DNA of 64,000 nt. Source: Pelagerythrobacter marensis. GTDB taxonomy: Bacteria > Pseudomonadota > Alphaproteobacteria > Sphingomonadales > Sphingomonadaceae. Under the pieces are notes generated by a model, which saw only the letters and a program-made list of their open reading frames with translations, had not been told where the DNA came from and did no database searches. The stretch lies in assembly GCF_036700095.1 (NCBI RefSeq), contig NZ_CP144918.1:1427001-1491000 (forward strand). The letters run 5' to 3'. Positions 56,231 through 64,000 of this stretch are shown in pieces (the stretch's first letter is position 1; every line of letters begins with the position of its first letter). Both the position numbers and the translations under genes were made by a program.

Positions 56231-57634
56231 CTACCCGTGGGCATAGCGGGCGCAGAGCATGTGCCACGCGGCCCGCAGGCCATAGGCCTCGCCGCCCTTG
56301 GGCCGGCCGGGCTTGGCCGTCGGCCGCCATGCGAAGGTGTCGAAGTGGGCCCAGTCGATAGGCGTGTCGTCGTCCAGCGTTCCGACGAACTTGTCGAGGA
56401 ACAGCCCGGCGACGCTCGCCCCGGCGAAGGAATTGGCGTGGGCATTGTTGGTATCGGCGATGTCCGATTTCAGCCACTCGGCATAGGCTTCGGGCAGGGG
56501 CAGGCGCCACGGCTCGTCGTCATGCGCCTTGCCCGCGGCAATCAGCGCGGCGGCGGTTTCGTCGCGCCGGGTCATCAGCGCCGGATACTCCGGCCCCAGC
56601 GCAACCCGCGCCGCGCCGGTCAGCGTGGCGAAATCGATCACCAGGTCGGGCCCGTGCTCGCTCGCCAGCGTCAGCGCATCGCCCAGGATCAGGCGCCCTT
56701 CGGCATCGGTATTGCCGATCTCCACCGTCAGGCCCTTGCGGCTTCGCAGGACATCGCCGGGGCGGAAGGAATTGGCGGAAATCGCGTTTTCGACCGCCGG
56801 CACGATCAGGTGCAGCCGCACCGGCAGCCCGGCGCCCATCACCAGCCCCGCCAGCGCGATCGCGTGCGCCGCGCCGCCCATGTCCTTCTTCATCAGCAAC
56901 ATGCCGGACGACGATTTCACATCCAGCCCGCCCGAATCGAAACAGACCCCCTTGCCGACCAGCGCGAGCACGGGGTCGCTTTCCTTGCCCCAGGTCAGGT
57001 GCATCAGGCGCGGCGCATGGTGGCGCGCGGCGGCGCGGCCGACCGCGTGGACCATCGGAAAGCCCTGCTCCAGCGCGTCGCCCCGGGTGGTGGACAGCTT
57101 CGCCCCGTGCACTTTGGCAAGCCGTTCGCATTCTTCTTCCAGCGCGGCGGGGCCCATGTCTTCGGCGGGCGTGTTCACCAGGTCGCGCACCAGGCATACC
57201 GCCTGCGCCTCCGCCAATGCGGGTTCGATGCGCTTGACCTGCGTTGTCAGCAATATGCGCGGCCCGGTGGGCTCGTCTTCCTGGCGATAGCGTTCGAAGC
57301 GATATTGCCCGAGCTGCCAGCCGTGCAGCGCGGGGCCGGGATCGCCGCCCGCGCGGCGATAGGTCCCGGCGGGAAGAGCTTCGGCCAGCCTCGCCATGCA
57401 CCAGCTCGACAGATCGTCGGGATCGGCGACCCCGCCGACGGCGAACCATTCGTCGCCATCCGGCACGATACCGACCTGGTGGGGGGTGCCGTCGAATTTC
57501 TGCGCGGCGAGAGCGGCGCGCTGGCCCGGGGCGAGTTTCTTCGACCAGGCTTCGAACCCTTCCGTGTTCACAAGGTGGATGGGAACCGCGTCTTGCCCGC
57601 GATCGTCTTGAATGAGAATGCTGTCGTGGCCCAT
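56231..57634 (-). CDS. M17 leucyl aminopeptidase family protein
   Basis: 467 residues starting MGHDSILIQD. The C-terminal catalytic domain has VGKGVCFDSGGLDVKSSSGM (metal Asp, Lys) and the family signature NTDAEGRLILGDAL. The N-terminal about 150 residues are divergent from classical PepA. It removes N-terminal residues from peptides in the cytoplasm with two metal ions. It is divergent from a lipoprotein gene, 36 bases away. Confidence 0.9.
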   Translation of the reverse strand: MGHDSILIQDDRGQDAVPIHLVNTEGFEAWSKKLAPGQRAALAAQKFDGTPHQVGIVPDGDEWFAVGGVADPDDLSSWCMARLAEALPAGTYRRAGGDPGPALHGWQLGQYRFERYRQEDEPTGPRILLTTQVKRIEPALAEAQAVCLVRDLVNTPAEDMGPAALEEECERLAKVHGAKLSTTRGDALEQGFPMVHAVGRAAARHHAPRLMHLTWGKESDPVLALVGKGVCFDSGGLDVKSSSGMLLMKKDMGGAAHAIALAGLVMGAGLPVRLHLIVPAVENAISANSFRPGDVLRSRKGLTVEIGNTDAEGRLILGDALTLASEHGPDLVIDFATLTGAARVALGPEYPALMTRRDETAAALIAAGKAHDDEPWRLPLPEAYAEWLKSDIADTNNAHANSFAGASVAGLFLDKFVGTLDDDTPIDWAHFDTFAWRPTAKPGRPKGGEAYGLRAAWHMLCARYAHG

Positions 57635-57670
57635 ACTGTTCCGATAGCGCCATTCGCGGGAGAAAATCCA

Positions 57671-58489
57671 ATGCCGTTTCGTCAAATCGCCCTGGCCTCT
57701 TCGATCGTTCTGGGGCTGGCCGCCTGTTCCTCTCCCGACGAAGTGAGCGAGGAACTCGGCGTTGCCGAGCACGAGGCGGGCACCGCTTCGGCCAGCGCGA
57801 GCGCCTCGGGCGCGGCGAGCGCCGTGAAGGAGGAGAACGACCTTTACAGCTTCGCTTATTCCTATCCCGCCGAAGCCGGCAGGATTCCCGAATTGGCGGC
57901 AATGCTGGACGAGCGGCGCGAATCGGCAAAGGCCGCGCTGGAATCGCAGGCCTCGGACGATCGCGAACAGGCGCAGGCGAACGACTATCCCTATCGTCCG
58001 CACAGCTATTCGCAGGAATGGAAGGTCGTGGCCGATACTCCCGGCTATCTCAGCCTCTCGGGCGCGTTTTCCACCTACTCGGGCGGCGCGCACGGCATGT
58101 ACGGCCTCGAATCGCTGGTCTGGGACAAGCAGGCCGGCGAGGCAATGGACGGGGCGGCGATGTTCCGCTCCGCAAGCGCGCTCGACGATGCGCTGGGCGA
58201 CAAGCTCTGCGAGGCGCTCAACGCCCAGCGCGCCGAACGCCGGGGCGCGCCGGTGCCTGCCGTGCCCGATGGCGACGATTCCGGCTTCGACAGTTGCCAG
58301 CACGTGAAGGACGCGACGGTCCTCGTCGGGTCGGCCGGCGGGGAGGCCTTCGATCGCATCGGAATCTGGTTCGGCCCCTATGTCGCCGGCCCTTATGCCG
58401 AAGGGGCGTACGAGCTCGATTTCCCTGTCGACGCGGCGGTGGTCGCGGCCGTGAAGCCCGAATATCGGGCGGCGTTCGCGGCCCGATAA
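57671..58489 (+). CDS. Lipoprotein with DUF4163/DUF3298-like region
   Basis: 272 residues. The signal ends GLAAC (lipidated C19). A Ser/Ala linker (residues about 38-55) leads to YSFAYSYPAEAG and a C-terminal part with WKVVADTPGYLSLSGAFSTYSGGAHGMYG, the YTGGAH-type pattern of DUF3298/DUF4163 proteins such as RsiV-like lipoproteins and lysozyme-binding domains. Function is not known here. A 38-base gap separates it from map. Confidence 0.75.
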   Translation: MPFRQIALASSIVLGLAACSSPDEVSEELGVAEHEAGTASASASASGAASAVKEENDLYSFAYSYPAEAGRIPELAAMLDERRESAKAALESQASDDREQAQANDYPYRPHSYSQEWKVVADTPGYLSLSGAFSTYSGGAHGMYGLESLVWDKQAGEAMDGAAMFRSASALDDALGDKLCEALNAQRAERRGAPVPAVPDGDDSGFDSCQHVKDATVLVGSAGGEAFDRIGIWFGPYVAGPYAEGAYELDFPVDAAVVAAVKPEYRAAFAAR

Positions 58490-58527
58490 GCTGGCAATTG
58501 CGCGGCAAGGCGCCTACATCGCCTGTC

Positions 58528-59355
58528 ATGACCGAATATCAGGTGATCGACAGCCGTGAGACGGTAATCCGCGACGGAACCATCAAGCTCCACGACGAAG
58601 CGGGCTTCGAAGGGATGCGCCGCGCCGGCCGGCTTGCCGCCAGCATTCTCGATGCCATCGTCCCCTTGATGCAGCCCGGCGTCACAACGGCCGAGATCGA
58701 CGACAAGGTGCGCGAACTGATGCTGGCCGGCGGCGCGGTGCCGGCGACGCTCGGCTATCGCGGCTACACCCATTCGTGCTGCATCTCGATCAACCACGTC
58801 GTCTGCCACGGCATTCCGGGGGAGAAGGCGCTGAAGGACGGCGACATCGTCAACGTCGACGTCACCCCCCTGCTCGACGGCTGGCACGGCGACACCAGCC
58901 GGATGTACCTGGTGGGCGACGTGCCGCTGAAGGCGCGGCGCCTGGTCGACGTGACCCACGAATGCCTGATGATTGGGATCGAGAAGGCCCAGCCCGGTGC
59001 ACGGCTGGGCGATATCGGCGCCGCGATCGAGGACCATGCCCGGCAGTTCCGCTACGGCGTGGTGCGCGAGTTCTGCGGCCACGGCGTCGGCCGCCTGTTC
59101 CACGATGCGCCCGAGGTCGTCCATGCCGCCGCCGCGGGCACCGGGCCGGAACTGCGGCCGGGCATGTTCTTCACGATCGAGCCGATGATCAACCTCGGCC
59201 GGCCGTGGGTGAAACTGCTGAAGGACGGCTGGACCGCCGTGACCCGCGACAAGAGCCTCTCGGCCCAGTTCGAACACTCGATCGGCATTACCGAAACGGG
59301 CAACGAGATCTTCACTCTGAGCGAGAAAGGCCTGCACAAGCCGCCTTACGGCTGA
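58528..59355 (+). CDS. map: Methionine aminopeptidase type I
   Basis: 275 residues starting MTEYQVID. All five metal ligands are present: D111, D122, H185, E218 and E249. It removes the initiator Met from new proteins. The N-terminus is about 20 residues longer than E. coli Map but has no zinc-finger extension. It is convergent with ccmB. Confidence 0.96.
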   Translation: MTEYQVIDSRETVIRDGTIKLHDEAGFEGMRRAGRLAASILDAIVPLMQPGVTTAEIDDKVRELMLAGGAVPATLGYRGYTHSCCISINHVVCHGIPGEKALKDGDIVNVDVTPLLDGWHGDTSRMYLVGDVPLKARRLVDVTHECLMIGIEKAQPGARLGDIGAAIEDHARQFRYGVVREFCGHGVGRLFHDAPEVVHAAAAGTGPELRPGMFFTIEPMINLGRPWVKLLKDGWTAVTRDKSLSAQFEHSIGITETGNEIFTLSEKGLHKPPYG

Positions 59356-59392
59356 GCCCTCGGCATCGCGCCCGGGGCCTGCGGCGACGGGG

Positions 59393-60052
59393 TTATCCCT
59401 CGCGCGCGGCGCGGATGGCGGCTCCGCCTGCGAACGGTGCGATCGCCACGAGCAGCAGGCTGATCGCGGCGGCAAGGGCAAGGCCGCCCTCGCCGTCGGG
59501 GGAAAGCGACCCTGCGCCGAAGACCAGCAACGGTACGGCGAGCGGGATCGCCAGCAGGCCGGCCAGGGCCGCGCTGCCGCGCAGTCCGATGGTCAGCGAA
59601 GCGATCACGATACCGATGGCGGCCAGCCCCGGCGTGCCCGCCAGCAGGCCGAGTTCGACCAGCCACAGGCTTTCCCCGTCGATCCCGACCAGCACGCTGG
59701 CCGGGATCGCGGCGAGCATCAGGAAAGGGCCGAAGCTGAGCCAGTGGCCGAGCAGGCGGATCGCAACCACCAGCTCTTCCGAAATGCCGCGAAGCGCCCA
59801 CTGGTCGAACAATCCCTGTTCGACATCGGGGGCGAGCAGGCGGTCGAGCGGCAGGATCGCCGCCAGCAGCGCGGCGATCCAGATCACCCCCCCGCCGGTC
59901 CGCGCCAGCAACTGCGCATCGGGGCCGACGGCAAAGGGGTAGAGCATCGCCACCGCGAGGAAGAACAGCAGCGGCAGCAGCGTCCCGCCGCTGCGCCCGC
60001 CGGGCAGGAACCGGGCGAGATCGCGGCGCAGGAGAGTGGCGATCGTCCTCAT
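59393..60052 (-). CDS. ccmB: Heme exporter CcmB
   Basis: 219 residues with six predicted membrane segments. The N-terminal RRDLARFLPGGRSGGTLLPLLFFLAVAML and the central GLFDQWALRGISEELVVAIRLLGHW match CcmB. With CcmA it forms the ABC unit that releases holo-CcmE in cytochrome c maturation. The start overlaps the ccmA stop (ATGA). Confidence 0.94.
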   Translation of the reverse strand: MRTIATLLRRDLARFLPGGRSGGTLLPLLFFLAVAMLYPFAVGPDAQLLARTGGGVIWIAALLAAILPLDRLLAPDVEQGLFDQWALRGISEELVVAIRLLGHWLSFGPFLMLAAIPASVLVGIDGESLWLVELGLLAGTPGLAAIGIVIASLTIGLRGSAALAGLLAIPLAVPLLVFGAGSLSPDGEGGLALAAAISLLLVAIAPFAGGAAIRAAREG

Positions 60053-60627
60053 GGCGCAAAGTCCGCCAGCGCAAGCGTGGTCATCGCCGGTGCGGCCATT
60101 TCCTGGTGGCTTGCCACCAGAGCAATGCCGCCTGCCGCGCAATGTTCGGCAACCAGCGTTTCGCACAGCGCCAGGCCCTGGCGGTCGAGGCCGTTGAGCG
60201 GCTCGTCCAGCAACCAGATCGGCGCATCCTGGGCGATCAGGCGCGCCAGCGCGGCGCGCTTCTTCTGGCCGGTGGAAAGATAGCGCACCGGTACGTCCTC
60301 CAGCTTCTCCAGCCCCAGGCGGCGGATGTGCTCGCGGGCGCTCGCACCGTCGAGCCGCGCCCAGAAGGCCAGCGCGCGGCCCAGCGGGAGCTGCGGGTCC
60401 AGCGCGTGCCGCTCGTCGAGCAATGCGATCGCGCCGCGCCGCTCGACCGTGCCGGCGAAGGGCCGCAGCAGTCCGGCCAGAATGCGGATCAGGCTGGTCT
60501 TGCCGATGCCGTTGGGGCCGGCCACCCGGCAGGCGGCGCCGGGGCCGAGGTCGAGCGAGACGCCGCGAAACAGCAACCGTTCGCCACGGCGGCAGGCGAG
60601 ATCGGTCGCGGCGAGGTGCGCTTGCAT
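60049..60627 (-). CDS. ccmA: Heme exporter ATP-binding protein CcmA
   Basis: 192 residues. Walker A GPNGIGKTS (38-46), signature LSTGQKKRAALARL (about 117-130) and Walker B IWLLDEPLNGLD (about 137-148). It is a compact ABC ATPase of normal CcmA length. It pairs with CcmB; ccmC-H are not in this window. Confidence 0.95.
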   Translation of the reverse strand: MQAHLAATDLACRRGERLLFRGVSLDLGPGAACRVAGPNGIGKTSLIRILAGLLRPFAGTVERRGAIALLDERHALDPQLPLGRALAFWARLDGASAREHIRRLGLEKLEDVPVRYLSTGQKKRAALARLIAQDAPIWLLDEPLNGLDRQGLALCETLVAEHCAAGGIALVASHQEMAAPAMTTLALADFAP

Positions 60628-60675
60628 GGTCGCGCGGGTTAGGCGAAAGCGCCGGGCCTAACAAGGAGACACGAA

Positions 60676-60963
60676 ATGGCCGTTGCCCGCCTGACCGATT
60701 CCGAACGCGAAGAGCTGCTGCGCAGGCATCCCGAATGGTCGCTCGTGCGCGATGGCGATGCGATCCAGCGGACGTTCCGGTTCGCCGACTTCAACGAGGC
60801 GTTCGGCTTCATGACCCGCGTCGCGCTGCTCGCCGACAAGGCCGACCATCACCCCGAGTGGTCGAATGTCTACAACCGGGTGGAGATCGTGCTCACGACG
60901 CACGACGCGGGCGGGCTGTCGCGCCGCGATGCCGAGATGGCGAAGGCGATCGACGCGCTCTGA
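60676..60963 (+). CDS. phhB: 4a-hydroxytetrahydrobiopterin dehydratase
   Basis: 95 residues behind AAGGAGACACG. The family signature is complete: [27 protein letters not shown], with the catalytic histidines in DHHPEW and TTHDAG. It dehydrates the carbinolamine formed by aromatic amino-acid hydroxylases, or acts in molybdopterin or general pterin metabolism; no hydroxylase gene is nearby. Divergent from ccmA by 48 bases. Confidence 0.93.
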   Translation: MAVARLTDSEREELLRRHPEWSLVRDGDAIQRTFRFADFNEAFGFMTRVALLADKADHHPEWSNVYNRVEIVLTTHDAGGLSRRDAEMAKAIDAL

Positions 60964-60972
60964 AGCGCTGCT

Positions 60973-61779
60973 TTACTGCCCCAGCGGCCGCGCCGTGGCG
61001 CGCGCCATCTTGCGGACCCTGCCGGGCATCCAGCGCGCGCCGAACGCCAGCCGCCGTGCGGTCTGGCCGACCAGCGTGTGCAGCTTGTCGCCGTGGACCG
61101 CCTCCCAGGCGGCCTCGGCGACCCGCTCGACCGGAGTGATCTCCAGCCCGGCCGCCCGGACCCGGTCGCGGATCGCCTCGTTGCTCTGCTGGTTCGGCGC
61201 ATGTTCGAGCAAGGGGGTGTCGATAAAGCCGGGGCACAGGCTGCGGACCCCGATGCCCAGTTCGGCCCATTCGGCATCGAGCGCTTCGGTCGCTCCGCGC
61301 ACCCCGAACTTGGTCGCCGAATAGACCGAGGCCCCGCTCGTGCCGTAGATGCCCGCCGCGCTCGCGATGTTGAGCAGGCAGCTTCCGGGCGCCGTCTTCT
61401 GCAGCCAGGGGAGGGCCGCCTGCGCGCCGTAGAGAACGCCTTTCAGGTTGATGTCGATGCAGCGGTCGATTTCCTCCGTGCTGTTGTCCGACAGCGATCC
61501 GCCCAGCGGAATGCCGGCGTTGTTGACGACCACGTCGATCCGCCCGCCCGCCGCGGTCGCGAAAGCGTCCAGCGCGGTATCCCAGGCGGCGCGGTCGCGC
61601 ACGTCGAGCTTGTGCGCGTAAGTATAGCCGTTTCCGATGCCGGCCAGCGTCTGCTGCATTCCGGCGGTATCGATGTCGCCCACGCCGACGAACCAGCCGC
61701 GCTGGCCGAACAGATGCGCGATAGCGCGCCCGATGCCCGAACCGCCGCCGGTGATGAAGATCGCCTTGCGATCGCCCAT
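60973..61779 (-). CDS. Short-chain dehydrogenase/reductase
   Basis: 268 residues behind GGGAGAGG. Cofactor loop TGGGSGIG (10-17), NNAG near 87, and the YSATK catalytic motif near 153. FVGVGDIDTAG has an Asp after beta-2, which favours NAD(H). The C-terminal about 30 residues (RWMPGRVRKMARATARPL) are basic and could touch the membrane. The substrate is unknown. It follows the S9 peptidase gene on the same strand but is separated from it by a terminator. Confidence 0.82.
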   Translation of the reverse strand: MGDRKAIFITGGGSGIGRAIAHLFGQRGWFVGVGDIDTAGMQQTLAGIGNGYTYAHKLDVRDRAAWDTALDAFATAAGGRIDVVVNNAGIPLGGSLSDNSTEEIDRCIDINLKGVLYGAQAALPWLQKTAPGSCLLNIASAAGIYGTSGASVYSATKFGVRGATEALDAEWAELGIGVRSLCPGFIDTPLLEHAPNQQSNEAIRDRVRAAGLEITPVERVAEAAWEAVHGDKLHTLVGQTARRLAFGARWMPGRVRKMARATARPLGQ

Positions 61780-61801
61780 TGTGCCTCTCCCCGCAAAATA
61801 G

Positions 61802-61825
61802 CCGCACGGGAGTAATCCCGTGCGG
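61802..61825 (-). terminator. Hairpin terminator after the S9 peptidase gene
   Basis: CCGCACGGGA (61802-61811) pairs perfectly with TCCCGTGCGG (61816-61825) around GTAA. On the minus strand it is followed by CTATTTTG, so it probably ends the S9 peptidase transcript 29 bases after the stop. Confidence 0.75.
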
Positions 61826-61853
61826 TCGGTTTTGCCAGCGCTTTACGTAAGCG

Positions 61854-63926
61854 TCAGTCGGCGAGCGCTTCCGTCAGCCCTTGCACGAACTCTTCGCCTT
61901 CGACGATTTCCGCCGAGGAGGCGGCCACCGTGTCGCCGATGGGCTCGGCCCGGCCGCCCAGGCAGGTGGCGAGAAAATTCTCGCTGATCGCATTGAAGGC
62001 GATGTTGTTGGCGGGGCGGGCGAAACCGTGCCCTTCGTCGGGAAACAGGACGTAAGTGACCGGGATGCCGTGGCTCTGCATCGCTGCGACGATCTGGTCG
62101 CTTTCCGCCTGCTTCACTCGCGGATCGTTGGCCCCCTGGCCGATCAGCAGCGGCTTGGTGATCCGATCCGCCGAATGGAGCGGGCTGCGTTCCTTGAGCA
62201 GGGCAAGCCCTTCGGGCGTGTCGGGGTCGCCCATGCGCTGGTGGAACTGTTCGACCAGCGGCGCCCAGTAGGGCGGAATGGTTTCCAGCAGCGTTTCGAG
62301 GTTCGACGGGCCGACGATGTCCACGCCGCAGGCGAATTTCTCCGGCGTGAAGGTCAGGCCCGCCAGCGTCGCATATCCGCCGTAGGACCCGCCCATGATC
62401 GCAACCTTGTCGGGCGCGGTCACGCCGTTCTCGATCGCCCAGTCCACCGCGTCGATCAGGTCGTCGTGCATCTTGCGGCCCCATTCGAGATCGCCGGCGG
62501 AGATGAAGTCCTTGCCGAAACCGGTCGAGCCGCGGAAATTGACGCTGAGAACGGCGTAGCCGCGGTTCGCCAGCCACTGGTGATAGGAGTTGTATCCGTA
62601 ATCGTCGCGCGCCCACGGCCCGCCGTGGACCAGCAGGATCATCGGCACTTCGTTTTCGGGGAGGCCGTCACCGTCGGCGTCGGAGCCGGGCGGCAGGGTC
62701 AGATACGAAGGCAGCGTCAGGCCGTCGCGAGATTTGAGTTCGAGCGGATGCATTGCCTGGAGCGGGGCACCTTCCAGCTCGGGACGGCTGGTGTAGAATT
62801 CGTTCAGGGTCTGCGCGTCGCGGTCGAAGATATAGGCCTTGCTGGGCGCGGTCAGCGGATCGTTCCACACCACCCACTTGCGATCGTCGTCGGTCCGCGA
62901 CTGGACGCCGAATTCGCCGTCGAGCCGCGCGTCGAGCCAGTCGAGCGCCTGCGCGATCTCCGGGTCGATCGCGGTCCATTCGGTCGTCAGGTACGTGAAG
63001 CTGTAGGCTTCGATCTCGCCGGTCTTCGGGTCGGTCATCGCCCCGCCGATATCGGCCTTGTCGTTCTGCGCGATCACCGTCTTTTCGCCGGTTTCCATGT
63101 CCTGCGCGATCAGCGCGGCGGTGTTCCGCCCGCGGCTGTCGATCCAGTACATCGTCTTGCCGTCGGTCGTGAAGCCGACCGGCTGGGTGGTCAGCGAATC
63201 CTCCAGCCCCGTGCTTTCGCTCGGCTCGTCCGCGATCTCGCCGTCGACGATGGGGAAGAAGTCCATCCCGCCCGCTTCGTTGGGGCGCAGCGCCATGCGC
63301 AGGGCGAGGTTGTCGTCGGCGAGGAAGCCGGCGAAGGCGTCGTTCTGCTGCACCAGCGTCAGTTCGCCGGTGTTGAGATCGAGCAGGTGGACGTCGTGAT
63401 AGCGCGGATCGCGGTTGTTGAGGCCGACCAGGATCTTGTCGCGGATATTCTCCGAAGTGCCGACGATCTGGACCCGGGTGTTCTCGAACGGGGTCAGGGT
63501 GGTTTCCCTGCCGCTGGCGATGTCGATGCCGTAGAGCAGGAAGTTCTCGTCGCCGCCCTTGTCCTGGATATAGAGCAGGCTGCGGCTGTCGGGCGCCCAG
63601 AAATAGGACCGGATCGGGCGTTCGGTCGCGTCGGTCATTGCGCGCGCGGCGTCGGGATCGTCCGCCGGCGCCATCCAGACGTTCATCACCCCGTCTTTCG
63701 GCGCCAGCCAGCTCAGCCACTTGCCGTCCGGGCTGAGCCTGCCGGAACTGCGGGTGGGATTGCCGAACAGATCCTCGCGCGGGATCAGCGGTGCGGCTTC
63801 GGCCGGATTGGTCATTCCCGAGATACTCTCCGTTTCCTGGGCCGCGACAGTGGCGGGCGATGTCATTGCCAGCGCGGCGAGTGCGGTGCCTGCAAGCAGG
63901 CTGCGCGAAAGCGAACGAATTTTCAT
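61854..63926 (-). CDS. Exported S9 family (prolyl oligopeptidase-like) peptidase
   Basis: 690 residues behind AGGAGGGAAAA. A signal peptide runs to about residue 29 (TVAAQ). Residues about 45-400 are a beta-propeller with repeated WXXDSRSLLY-like blades; the C-terminal alpha/beta-hydrolase domain has the nucleophile Ser near 515 in GGSYGGYATL, Asp near 599 in GANDPRV and His near 631 in DEGHGFA. It cleaves short peptides, often after proline or with an acylaminoacyl preference, in the periplasm. The 74 bases upstream to the window end hold only its leader. Confidence 0.93.
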   Translation of the reverse strand: MKIRSLSRSLLAGTALAALAMTSPATVAAQETESISGMTNPAEAAPLIPREDLFGNPTRSSGRLSPDGKWLSWLAPKDGVMNVWMAPADDPDAARAMTDATERPIRSYFWAPDSRSLLYIQDKGGDENFLLYGIDIASGRETTLTPFENTRVQIVGTSENIRDKILVGLNNRDPRYHDVHLLDLNTGELTLVQQNDAFAGFLADDNLALRMALRPNEAGGMDFFPIVDGEIADEPSESTGLEDSLTTQPVGFTTDGKTMYWIDSRGRNTAALIAQDMETGEKTVIAQNDKADIGGAMTDPKTGEIEAYSFTYLTTEWTAIDPEIAQALDWLDARLDGEFGVQSRTDDDRKWVVWNDPLTAPSKAYIFDRDAQTLNEFYTSRPELEGAPLQAMHPLELKSRDGLTLPSYLTLPPGSDADGDGLPENEVPMILLVHGGPWARDDYGYNSYHQWLANRGYAVLSVNFRGSTGFGKDFISAGDLEWGRKMHDDLIDAVDWAIENGVTAPDKVAIMGGSYGGYATLAGLTFTPEKFACGVDIVGPSNLETLLETIPPYWAPLVEQFHQRMGDPDTPEGLALLKERSPLHSADRITKPLLIGQGANDPRVKQAESDQIVAAMQSHGIPVTYVLFPDEGHGFARPANNIAFNAISENFLATCLGGRAEPIGDTVAASSAEIVEGEEFVQGLTEALAD

Positions 63927-64000
63927 GGTTTTCCCTCCTGTTCGTAACGCGTCAGCCTACAGCAAATGCGGACAGGCTTTCATCGGTAAACCGACGAACC

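Overview
The window is a high-GC stretch of ordinary-looking chromosome from an alphaproteobacterium, most likely order Sphingomonadales and probably family Erythrobacteraceae. That placement is an inference. It rests on two NIIP-type TonB-dependent receptors with IVVTGSRI plug starts, the argS-SPOR-nagZ-scpA-scpB-tatABC run, the ispH-thrB-rnhA run, the bpt-tamA-tamB run, the short type-2 ArgC, and small secreted proteins typical of that order. I see no rRNA, tRNA, CRISPR, integrase or transposase. Genes are dense on both strands, often joined by ATGA or GTGA stop-start overlaps.

Layout. 1-6.2 kb: the end of an unidentified gene, an exported protein, a small beta-rich protein, a two-domain M16 zinc protease and a HerA-like ATPase. 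6.2-9.2 kb: a large inverted repeat, a clear promoter and clpB. 9.2-17.3 kb (minus strand): two related TonB-dependent receptors flanking a TPR/2OG-Fe(II) oxygenase-like fusion and a small secreted protein that carries the same VTGSRI string as the receptors; this is the most plausible under-described module. 17.6-21.2 kb: thiolase, SDR, crotonase-fold protein and MarR regulator, a fatty-acid or CoA-ester degradation group. 21.3-28.4 kb (minus): a Tad/Cpa pilus operon, cpaA-cpaB-cpaC-cpaD-cpaE-tadB-tadC, without the expected cpaF/tadA motor ATPase and without a pilin gene. 28.5-31 kb: lysophospholipase-like hydrolase, FAD oxidoreductase and a one-repeat DUF1508 protein. 30.9-33.3 kb (minus): ispH, thrB, rnhA.

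33.4-40.6 kb (plus): a lipoprotein, argS, SPOR protein, nagZ, scpA, scpB, tatA, tatB, tatC, which combine translation, cell-wall recycling, chromosome condensation and twin-arginine export. 40.9-43.1 kb: a tiny membrane-anchored exported protein and an exported amidohydrolase. 43.2-51.9 kb (plus): threonine ammonia-lyase, bpt, tamA and tamB, the last two being the outer-membrane translocation and assembly pair. 51.9-56.1 kb (minus): a GH24 lysozyme whose N-terminal linker is encoded by a REP-like repeat, glnA, glnB behind a sigma-54-like promoter, argC and an SH3-only protein. 56.2-64 kb: M17 aminopeptidase, a lipoprotein, map, ccmA-ccmB, pterin dehydratase, an SDR and an S9 peptidase.

Three GC-rich palindromic repeat clusters of at least two sequence types lie at 6.2, 52.4 and 54.2 kb; one is translated and one separates glnB from glnA. 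No defence system, prophage or island is evident. All functions are assigned from sequence reading only; no database search was run.
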